Assembly: GCF_002217755.1 (NCBI RefSeq)
Contig: NZ_BCFL01000022.1
Location: 62,001-126,000, forward strand
DNA: 64,000 nt
Reading direction: 5' to 3'
DNA from: Streptomyces hyaluromycini
GTDB taxonomy: Bacteria > Actinomycetota > Actinomycetes > Streptomycetales > Streptomycetaceae
Shown here: piece after piece, positions 56,834-64,000 of the stretch
Layout: each line of letters begins with the position of its first letter
Numbering within the stretch: position 1 is the stretch's first letter
Notes under the pieces: generated by a model
What the model was told of the DNA's origin: nothing
Seen by the model: the letters and a program-made list of their open reading frames with translations, nothing else
Database searches by the model: none
Translations under genes and position numbers: made by a program

Positions 56834-59800
56834 TCATCGGGGGGGCCACCCCATAGCCCGGGTGACGTGCTGCACGATGGTCTGGACGTGCGGGGGGTCG
56901 ATGACGGACAGATGGTCGCCGTCGACCGGGACGATCTCGAGGGTGTGGCACAGGGCCGCCCACCCGAGGTCGGTGTCCTGCCGGAGGTAGCGCGGGTCCA
57001 AAGCGGTGGTGAGCTGTTGCGGTTGCTTGGCGCGATAGAGCACTACGTGGCCCTCCTGGGGGCGGGGGACATACCGTTCGCCCACGCGGGCGTCGATGTA
57101 CGAGGTCCGTTGGTGCTCCATAATCCCTGGGCTCATGTCGAGTCCTGCCTCGGCGACCAGACGCATGACAACGTCGATCCGCTGATCGTCCGGGGTGGCC
57201 GCCAGCTCTTCGTAGGGCAAGTCGAGGCGGTGTCCGTACGTCTTCTCGATGTATTCGGCGAAACGACCGAAACGCTCTAGCAGGAACTCCCGTGATTCCG
57301 GTTGCGGCAGGACGGGGGGCAGGATGGTGTCGATCAGCCCGAGAAACTCGATGTCCTGTCCTTCTTCCCGCAGTTGAAGCGCCACTTCGTAGGCGAGGCA
57401 TCCTCCGAAAGACCAGCCGAGCAGGTGGTAGGGCCCTTCCGGTTGGATGTCACGGATGAGTGTGCGGTAGCGGGCCGCCTTCTCCTCCATGGTGCTCAGC
57501 CGGTCGACGCGTTCCAGGCCGTACACGGGCTGTTCGGCCGGCAGCAGCCCCGTCAGTGGCAGGTAGACGGAGGTCGGGCCACCGGCGGGGTGGAAGGTGA
57601 ACAGCGGGGGCCGTTCCGACCCGGGGAGTGGGGGGCGCAGGGTGGTGAGTGCCGACCTGCCGGTTCGGTTGACGACGGGCCGGATCAGTTCGGCGACGGC
57701 TGCGACGGTGCGCTGGGCGAGGACGGCGTCGGCCGTCAGGCTCAACTCGGTGTCGTCACCGAGGCGCCGGCGAATGACGTCCACCATGGCCGCGGCGGCG
57801 GCCTGGTCTCCGCCGGCGGTGGTGAAGTCCTCCCGGATGTCCCTCGGCCCTTGCCGCAGGACTTCGGCCCAGGAGCTCGCGACCAGCCGCTCCGCAGTGT
57901 CCCTGGGGCCGAGGAAGCTCGGCAGCGTGAGTGTGGACGGCTCGGCCCGGCGAGTGTCCTCGGGCGCCGTGGGCTGGGAACCGGCCGTCGGCTCCGTGGC
58001 GTCCAGTCCAAGTTGTTCGAGCACCGCGCGACCGATTTCACGCAGGCTGGCGCCGCGCAGCAGTCGGGGGGCGGGCACGTCGATGCCGAAGTCCTGGCGG
58101 ATCGTGTTCTGGATGCGTACCGCCACCAGGGAGTCCAGGCCCAGGTCGGTCAGCGGGACCGTCTCGCCGAGTTCGGCGGCCGCGAATCCCATGACGGCCG
58201 CCGTTATCCTGACCAGGCGTGCGTACACCTTGTCTGCGGCGGAGCTGCCCAGAGCCCCGATGCCCTGGGGGCCGACCCAGTCGTCGGCACTGGGTGAACC
58301 GATTTCGAGGACGTCGGAGAAGAAAGGAATGGCGGACAGTCCGGGGAACGCCGCCAGCACGCGCTCCGTGTCGAGGTGGACGACGCCCACGTGCGCGCGG
58401 TTGAGGGTGACGAGTGCCTGCAGGACGTCCATTCCCTCGCTCATCTGGATGGGCTCCAGCGCCAGCACCTGGTTCCCGGTCGTCATGCCGACGTTCTCCC
58501 AGGGGCCCCAGGCGATGGAGGTCGCGGGCAGGCCGCTGGCTCTGCGGTGGTGGGCCACGGCGTCGAGCCAGGCGTTGGCGGCCGCGTAGGCGGACTGTCC
58601 GGGTGAGCCGAGCAGTGCCGCGGCGGAACTGTAGATCACCCACCAGTCCAGATCGTGGTCGGCGACAGCCGCCTCGAGGTTCCGGGCTCCTACGGCCTTC
58701 GGCCGCAGCACCGTGTCGATGTCCGCCGGTTCCAGGTCGGTGATCATGCTGTCGTGCAGGACGCCGGCACAGTGCGCGATGCCGCGCAGGGTGTGGCCGT
58801 CGGCGAGCGCGGCACGCACCAGGTTCGCGGCCACGTCGAGGTCCGCGATGTCCCCTTGTACCACGGCGACGGATGTCCCACGTTCCTGCAGTTCGGCCAG
58901 GACGGCCTGGGCCTCGGGTCCCGGGGCACGGCGTCCGTTGAGGACGATGCGCCCGGCACCCTGCTCGGCGAGCCGGCTCGCTGTAGCCAGGCCCAGTCCC
59001 GTCAGGCCCCCGGTGATGATGTACGCGCCGTCGGGACGGGTGAAGGCCACGGTGTCGTTGCGCTGTGCGCTGAGGTCGGCCCGGGCCAGACGCGCGGTGA
59101 GGCGTGTGCCGGCCCTCCAGGCGATCTCGTCCGCGTCGCTGCCCGCGAGCAGTTCGCGGGCGAGGTCGTCGACCGCTCCGGGCTGATTGTCGATGTCTAC
59201 CAGCGAGGCCCGCAGCTGAGGGTGTTCGAGCGCGAGGACCCGGACGAGTCCACGCAGGCAGGCGAGAGACGGCGCCCCGGGTTCCCCGGACCCCGTCGCC
59301 TGCGCCAGCACCGTGGCCATCCACAGGCGTGGCGGCTGCCGGTGCGTTGCGCCGGCCAGGCGGCGCGCCAACCGTGCCGCCCTGTGCAGTGACCGCATGT
59401 CGTCGTCGCGTTCGTCCCGCTGGAAGAACAGGACTACGGCGCTCTGGCCGTCCTGCGGGCTCTCCAGCCAGGCGTCAAGTACGTTGTCGCAGGCGTCGTC
59501 CCGGGCATCGGTCGCCGTGACGTCGGTACCGCCGGCTTCCAGGGCTGCCACGAGCGAGGCCGTGGCGCCGCCCGCGGTGTCCGGTTCGTCGCTGATGAGC
59601 AGGGCACGCTGCAGACGCCTCGACGGCAGGGGAACGGTCGACTTCTCCCACTGGATGTCGTACGTGCACGTCTCGAGGGACCGTGGCACTTCGCGCCGCT
59701 CGACGGGCCGCAGCTGAACGAACCGGGCGACGATCTCGCTCGTGTCGCCCCGGGCAGAAACATGCCACTGGTCGACGTCCGGGCCTGTCGGGCCGGCGCC

Positions 59801-62800
59801 GTCGGCGGGCGTGCGGCTGATGTCATAGCCGGGGTCAAGGACGCCCGGCCCCTTGATGAGCAGGGACCGTACGCCGACCGGGACGGTGTGTGCGGCGGCT
59901 TCGACGGCGCGGTCGCCGACCGGTGGTGTGTCCTCGGCGCCCTGCGCCTCCAGCATGGCGGTCAGGACATGTGCGTAGGACGGCCGGTGCGGGGACAGGG
60001 GGTCCTTGGGGATGAAGTGCTGGGCAGGCGTCGGCTTCGTTTCCGGCTCGGGGTGCGGCTCGCCCTGGGGTTCCGGCGCGCGGGTGACGCGGGCCGAGGC
60101 GTAGCAATGCCAAACGGTCTCGGCGCCACGGGCGTGGAGGGTGATGGTTCCGTGTGTGCCGGAGTCCGGTTCCCACACCGTGGTCAGGGGGGTGCTGCTG
60201 GAGATGGCGAGCCACCGGTGGATCTGCAGGTCCTCGATGCCGAGGTGGGTGATGCCCTCACGGGCCCACAGGTCCAGGCCGGCTTCGATCATCAGCTCCG
60301 CGGCCTCGGCGAGGGTCAGCACCGCTCTGCCGTGGACCGTGCCGCGAGTGCCGTGCCAGCTCGTGCCGACTTCTCCCTGCCACAGCACCGCGCCGGTTCT
60401 CGGGTCGTCGGTGCGCACCCCCAGCAGGGGATGGCCGCCGGCTTCGGCCGATCGGGTGGGGCGGGGGAACCAGAACTGTTCATGCCGCCACGCGGGCGTG
60501 GGCAGTGCGGTGCGCGCACCGGCGGGCCACAGCCCAGGGTTCAGCGGGACGCCGGCGAAGTGCAGCCGCGCCAGCGCGACTCGTACCTGGACGGTGTCGT
60601 CGGTGTTCTTGCGGAGGGTCGGGAGGACCAGCGCCTGGTCCCCCGCCGGGGTGGCGTCGAGGCTCTCCGCGAGGGGGACGACGACGATGGGGTGGGGCGA
60701 GATCTCCAGGAACAGGGTGTGGCCGTCCTCGGCTGCCGCTGTCACCGCCTGTTGCAGAAGCACTGGGCGGCGGGCGTTGGCGCACCAGTAGCTCGTATCG
60801 GCTGCCGCGCCTGCGCGGGGATCATCAAGGACTGTGCTGTACCAGGGTGTGGCGGGTGGGCGCGGGCACAGGTCGGCAAGATCCTCGCTCAGTGGCGCCA
60901 GGATGGGATCGACCAAGGCTGTGTGGGCGGCTCCGTCCAGCTCTAGCAGTCGGGCTAGCCGGTCCTGATCGGTCAGCTCGTCCACCAGGTCGCGCACCGC
61001 TTGGGCCGGGCCGGCCACCGTGCAGCGTTGGGGCGAGGAGTGAACGGCGACCTCGACACCGGGAAAGCGGCTGAGAACGGTCGCCCGGGACTCCACGGGC
61101 AGCTCCACCGCGGCCATCGCGCCGGCCCGGCCGGCTTCGAGGATGGCGAGGTGGGCCGACCGGCGGACGATGACGCGCACTCCGTCTCGGTCGTCGAGAG
61201 CACCGGCGACCACGGCGGCTGCGACCTCGCCCATCGAGTGTCCGATGACGGCGGCGGGTTCCACGCCATGGGCCTGCATGGTCCGCGCCAGGGCCAGCTG
61301 GATTCCGAAGATCAGCGGCTGGATCCGGTCCGCTGTCTTGGTCAAATCGGACATGAGCATGTCGGTCAGGGAGGAGCCCGTCTCCCTGAGGAAGTGCGTA
61401 TCGAGCGCGGACACCTGGGCGGCGAAGACGGCATCGTCGGTCAACAGGCGCCGCCCCATGCCTTCCCACTGTGAGCCGTAACCGGAGAAGACGAAGACCG
61501 GTCGCTGCGCTGTGAACGACTGCGCCGCTCGTGCGTCGGTGCACGCGGCCACCACGCCGGGGACCGTCTCCCCCTGGGCCAGCGCGGCCAGCCCGGCAGC
61601 CGCGTCGGAGTGGGTCCGCGCGACGACGGCGGCGCAGGACGGGCCACGGCGGTGCGAGGCGAGCGTGTGGGCGATGTCGGTGAGGGCGGGCGCGTCGTCG
61701 GCTGCCACCCATCGCGACAGACTCGCGGCCGCGTCCGCGAGCCGGTCCGAGGAACGGGCTGACACCACCAGGATGTGCGGGCGGCCGGCCTCTTCGTCGT
61801 CGGCCCGCGTGGCATGCGCGCCGGTCGGGGACGCCTGCTCGAGTACGGCGTGGGCGTTCGTACCGCCGAAGCCGAAGGCCGACACACCGGCGCGCGCCGG
61901 ACGGTTGCCGGCGGTGGGCCATGCGGTCGGTTCGGTGACCACACGCAGGCCCAGCTCGGTGAAGTCGATGTGTGGGTTGGGGCAGTGGAAGTGCAAGCTG
62001 GCCGGGATACGGCCGTGATGCAGGGCCAGCGCGGTCTTGATCAGGCCGATAATGCCGGCCGCGCCTTCGAGGTGGCCCAGATTGCTCTTGACCGATCCGA
62101 TCAGCAGTGGCTGGTCGGGCTGCCTGTCACGTCCGACGACCGCTCCGAGGGCGGTCCCCTCGATGGGGTCTCCCAGCAGGGTGCCGGTCCCGTGCGCCTC
62201 GACGTAATCGACGTCGGCCGCGTGGATGCGTGCGTCGCGCAGGGCGTCCCGCAGCAGCGCTTCCTGCGCCGCCGGGTTGGGTGCCATAAGACCCGCCGAG
62301 CGGCCGTCCTGGTTCACGGCGGTGCCCCTGATGACGGCGAGCACCCTGTCGCCGTCGCGCCGGGCGTCGGCGAGCCGCTTGAGCACGACGACGCCGCAGC
62401 CCTCACTGCGGGTGAATCCGTCCGCCGCGGCGTCGAAGGGTTTGCACCTGCCGTCCGCGGCCAGTGCGCCGGCCTGGTCGAGGGAGGCCGTGACCGCCAG
62501 GGACAGAAGGAGATTGACTCCTGCGGCCAGTGCCGTGTCGCACTCCCCGCTGCGCAGGCTGCGGCAAGCCAGGTGCACGGCCACGAGGGACGACGAACAG
62601 GCGGTGTCGACGGTGATGCTGGGGCCCCGCAGGTCGAGCAGATAAGACACGCGGTTGGCGGCGATGCTGCCGGCGGCTCCGGTGCTGGTCCACGCGGTCA
62701 GTCGCGCGGGGTCCGAGGTGGTCAGATGCCCGTATTCGAGGGCGCTCAGGCCGACGAAGACCCCGGTGGATGTGCTCTGCAGGGCGGGGGCAGGTACGCC

Positions 62801-63502
62801 CGCGTGGTCCAGTGCCTCGCAGACGACTTCGAGCAGCAGCCGTTGCTGGGGATCCATGACTTCGGCCTCGTGGGGCGTGATGCCGAAGAACTTGGCGTCG
62901 AACCCCTCGATGTCGTCGAGAAAGCCACCCCACTGTGTGGTGGATTCCATGAGGGCGGTGACCTCGGGCGCCGTGCCGGCGAAGTTCGGCCAGCGTTTCT
63001 CGGGCACCCGGCCGACCGTGTCCGTTCCCGCCATCAGCTGGTCCCAGAACGCGTCCGGCCCGTGTACGTTGCCGGGCAGACGGCACCCGATGCCGACGAC
63101 GGCGATGGCACCGTCGTCGGTGCGGGCGGCGGCGGCCTCCTCATCGGGCGTACGGGGCTGCCGGTCCGGCTGCGCGGCGTCGGTCTGGCCGGCGTTCGTC
63201 AGGGCGGCAACGAGTTGTCCGATGGTGGGGTACTCCCACAGCAGCGTGGCGGACAGTGATCGGTCCAGGATCTTCTCCAGTTCGCCGGTCAGTCCGACGG
63301 CGTCGCGGGAGGTGAGGCCGTACTCCGCCAGAGGACGGCCGTCGTCGAGTTGTTCCGGCGAGATGCCGCTGATGTCCGAGACCAGCCGCACCAGTGCGTT
63401 CCGCAGCTCGCCAGCGCCCGATCCGGAGCGGCCGTCTGCGATGGAGATGGTGGCCTCGGCGTTGTCCTCGACCGGGTCCTGGTGTCCGCCTGGCTGGTTC
63501 AT
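56834..63502 (-). CDS. Type I polyketide synthase, Pks13-like with ketoreductase: ACP-KS-AT-DH*-KR-ACP-carrier*-TE
   Basis: 2222 residues from the ATG at 63502, overlapping the acyl-AMP ligase stop by 4 bases. N-terminal ACP (about 35-105, Ser65 in YGLTSRD); KS (about 130-555, Cys302 in DTACSSS, His437, His477); AT (about 665-955, Ser756 in GHSMGE). The AT specificity position reads GAAH (857-860), neither YASH nor HAFH. A DH-like region (1023-1140) lacks the HxxxGxxxxP motif and should be inactive. KR (about 1485-1680, GGLTGLG, Tyr1639); ACP (Ser1791 in LGLDSL); a carrier-like domain (about 1865-1942) with GGDQ and no Ser; thioesterase (about 1965-2215, Ser2031 in GWSFGG, His2197). The ligase should load an acyl chain on ACP1; one condensation and ketoreduction would give a beta-hydroxy acid, alpha-branched if the extender is carboxylated fatty acyl-CoA. 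Confidence 0.88.
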   Translation of the reverse strand: MNQPGGHQDPVEDNAEATISIADGRSGSGAGELRNALVRLVSDISGISPEQLDDGRPLAEYGLTSRDAVGLTGELEKILDRSLSATLLWEYPTIGQLVAALTNAGQTDAAQPDRQPRTPDEEAAAARTDDGAIAVVGIGCRLPGNVHGPDAFWDQLMAGTDTVGRVPEKRWPNFAGTAPEVTALMESTTQWGGFLDDIEGFDAKFFGITPHEAEVMDPQQRLLLEVVCEALDHAGVPAPALQSTSTGVFVGLSALEYGHLTTSDPARLTAWTSTGAAGSIAANRVSYLLDLRGPSITVDTACSSSLVAVHLACRSLRSGECDTALAAGVNLLLSLAVTASLDQAGALAADGRCKPFDAAADGFTRSEGCGVVVLKRLADARRDGDRVLAVIRGTAVNQDGRSAGLMAPNPAAQEALLRDALRDARIHAADVDYVEAHGTGTLLGDPIEGTALGAVVGRDRQPDQPLLIGSVKSNLGHLEGAAGIIGLIKTALALHHGRIPASLHFHCPNPHIDFTELGLRVVTEPTAWPTAGNRPARAGVSAFGFGGTNAHAVLEQASPTGAHATRADDEEAGRPHILVVSARSSDRLADAAASLSRWVAADDAPALTDIAHTLASHRRGPSCAAVVARTHSDAAAGLAALAQGETVPGVVAACTDARAAQSFTAQRPVFVFSGYGSQWEGMGRRLLTDDAVFAAQVSALDTHFLRETGSSLTDMLMSDLTKTADRIQPLIFGIQLALARTMQAHGVEPAAVIGHSMGEVAAAVVAGALDDRDGVRVIVRRSAHLAILEAGRAGAMAAVELPVESRATVLSRFPGVEVAVHSSPQRCTVAGPAQAVRDLVDELTDQDRLARLLELDGAAHTALVDPILAPLSEDLADLCPRPPATPWYSTVLDDPRAGAAADTSYWCANARRPVLLQQAVTAAAEDGHTLFLEISPHPIVVVPLAESLDATPAGDQALVLPTLRKNTDDTVQVRVALARLHFAGVPLNPGLWPAGARTALPTPAWRHEQFWFPRPTRSAEAGGHPLLGVRTDDPRTGAVLWQGEVGTSWHGTRGTVHGRAVLTLAEAAELMIEAGLDLWAREGITHLGIEDLQIHRWLAISSSTPLTTVWEPDSGTHGTITLHARGAETVWHCYASARVTRAPEPQGEPHPEPETKPTPAQHFIPKDPLSPHRPSYAHVLTAMLEAQGAEDTPPVGDRAVEAAAHTVPVGVRSLLIKGPGVLDPGYDISRTPADGAGPTGPDVDQWHVSARGDTSEIVARFVQLRPVERREVPRSLETCTYDIQWEKSTVPLPSRRLQRALLISDEPDTAGGATASLVAALEAGGTDVTATDARDDACDNVLDAWLESPQDGQSAVVLFFQRDERDDDMRSLHRAARLARRLAGATHRQPPRLWMATVLAQATGSGEPGAPSLACLRGLVRVLALEHPQLRASLVDIDNQPGAVDDLARELLAGSDADEIAWRAGTRLTARLARADLSAQRNDTVAFTRPDGAYIITGGLTGLGLATASRLAEQGAGRIVLNGRRAPGPEAQAVLAELQERGTSVAVVQGDIADLDVAANLVRAALADGHTLRGIAHCAGVLHDSMITDLEPADIDTVLRPKAVGARNLEAAVADHDLDWWVIYSSAAALLGSPGQSAYAAANAWLDAVAHHRRASGLPATSIAWGPWENVGMTTGNQVLALEPIQMSEGMDVLQALVTLNRAHVGVVHLDTERVLAAFPGLSAIPFFSDVLEIGSPSADDWVGPQGIGALGSSAADKVYARLVRITAAVMGFAAAELGETVPLTDLGLDSLVAVRIQNTIRQDFGIDVPAPRLLRGASLREIGRAVLEQLGLDATEPTAGSQPTAPEDTRRAEPSTLTLPSFLGPRDTAERLVASSWAEVLRQGPRDIREDFTTAGGDQAAAAAMVDVIRRRLGDDTELSLTADAVLAQRTVAAVAELIRPVVNRTGRSALTTLRPPLPGSERPPLFTFHPAGGPTSVYLPLTGLLPAEQPVYGLERVDRLSTMEEKAARYRTLIRDIQPEGPYHLLGWSFGGCLAYEVALQLREEGQDIEFLGLIDTILPPVLPQPESREFLLERFGRFAEYIEKTYGHRLDLPYEELAATPDDQRIDVVMRLVAEAGLDMSPGIMEHQRTSYIDARVGERYVPRPQEGHVVLYRAKQPQQLTTALDPRYLRQDTDLGWAALCHTLEIVPVDGDHLSVIDPPHVQTIVQHVTRAMGWPPR

Positions 63503-64000
63503 ACGTCGCCGGTCTCTCTCTGTACGTGCGTGTCGGAGGTCCAGGCACCCCGGAGGTAATGCTCACGGCAGGCGCTGCGGGCGACCTTCCCGCTGGTGGT
63601 GTGGGGTACGGTGCCGGGCTGGGCGAGGACGAAGTCGTGCATCGCGATGGCGTGACCGGCGGACACCGCCACGCGTACCGCGCGTGTCACCTCGTCCCGG
63701 ACCCTGTGGGGTTCCGTGAGGTCACGGACATGCTCGGCTACGACGACCAGGCGTTCTCCGTCGTCGGTGGGAACGGAGAATGCCGCGGTGTGATGACGGC
63801 GGATCGCCGGGTTGGCGTTCTCGACGGTGTGCTCGATGTCCTGCGGATAGTGATTGGTCCCGTCGATGATCACGAGATCCTTTAGGCGACCGGTGATGTA
63901 GAGGTGGTTTTCGTGCCACACCCCGAGATCTCCCGTGCGCAACCAGTGCTGCGTCTCCGCGCCCGGGTTGTCGCCGTGGAGGGTGGCGCGGAAGGTCGCC
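63499..64000 (-). CDS. Fatty acyl-AMP ligase, FadD32-like (5' part outside window)
   Basis: The C-terminal about 167 residues are visible; the gene continues past the right edge. The reading has ATFRATLHGD, then LRTGDLGVWHENHLYITGR and LKDLVIIDGTNHYPQDIEHT, the signature of fatty acyl-AMP ligases. The C-terminal Lys region is TSGKVARSACREHYLRG, which is the catalytic-lysine position of adenylating enzymes. Such ligases activate a fatty acid as adenylate and transfer it to an ACP; FadD32 does so for Pks13. The stop overlaps the PKS start by 4 bases (ATGA), so the two proteins are made together and the PKS N-terminal ACP is the obvious acceptor. Confidence 0.9.
   Translation of the reverse strand, partial: ATFRATLHGDNPGAETQHWLRTGDLGVWHENHLYITGRLKDLVIIDGTNHYPQDIEHTVENANPAIRRHHTAAFSVPTDDGERLVVVAEHVRDLTEPHRVRDEVTRAVRVAVSAGHAIAMHDFVLAQPGTVPHTTSGKVARSACREHYLRGAWTSDTHVQRETGDV

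Overview
The window is high-GC actinobacterial DNA and almost certainly Streptomyces. Support comes from strong G/C third-position bias, GTG/TTG starts, Tat and lipoprotein signals, a family of Streptomyces-type dispersed repeats, an SSI-type protease inhibitor, a streptogrisin-like protease, SpoIIE/PAS/GAF/HATPase regulators, a Fic-type toxin-antitoxin pair and long RmlA. No rRNA, tRNA or CRISPR array was recognised.

Layout. 1-3.8 kb: a deacetylase-like lipoprotein (cut by the window edge), a DUF4232 lipoprotein, and a Ser/Thr kinase head-to-head with an ECF sigma factor. 3.9-7.6 kb: a perfect rifamycin-associated element (RAE) in front of a GT1 glycosyltransferase (Rgt-like) and a HelR-type RNA polymerase-rescuing ATPase, an apparent rifamycin-resistance cassette. 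7.6-18.1 kb: PAS-GAF-PP2C-HATPase regulator, secreted GH2 glycosidase, Fic-type TA pair, a membrane protein fusing a zinc-finger-like cytoplasmic half to a ricin-B lectin, SSI-like inhibitor, STAS protein. 18.4-20.8 kb: a DHA2 efflux pump with two operator palindromes but no repressor gene beside it, then a deletion scar carrying alpha/beta-hydrolase and SRPBCC remnants.

20.8-26.9 kb is a complete peptide-export unit: two NHLP-type ABC exporters (one with a C39 double-glycine peptidase), an HlyD-like adaptor and a 71-residue precursor whose 48-residue core has no Cys, Lys, Arg or aromatic residue. 28-34.6 kb: a streptogrisin-like protease and two divergent PP2C-type phosphatases. 35-41.7 kb: dTDP-rhamnose synthesis (rmlA-rmlB-rmlD, rmlC on the other strand) with a sugar-type O-methyltransferase and a large GT2, probably for a cell-envelope glycopolymer or rhamnosylated product. 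42-45.5 kb: MarR operon with an internally deleted MFS gene and an isochorismatase-like protein, a metallophosphoesterase, a secreted hydrolase. 45.7-53.2 kb: a complete molybdenum-hydroxylase operon (S-L-M-D-E-I-G) whose large subunit carries the form II AYRGAGR loop.

53.4-54.3 kb holds scars: a truncated OtrA/TetM-like GTPase and a Tn3-transposase fragment. They mark the edge of an accessory region that continues to the window end: GT1 glycosyltransferase, an antigen-85-like secreted acyltransferase, a 2222-residue ACP-KS-AT-(DH)-KR-ACP-(carrier)-TE polyketide synthase, and a fatty acyl-AMP ligase translationally coupled to it. This gene set resembles FadD32-Pks13-Ag85 of mycolic-acid bacteria with a ketoreductase built in. 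It is the best candidate here for an undescribed system: a mycolate-like, possibly glycosylated, beta-hydroxy lipid made by a Streptomyces.
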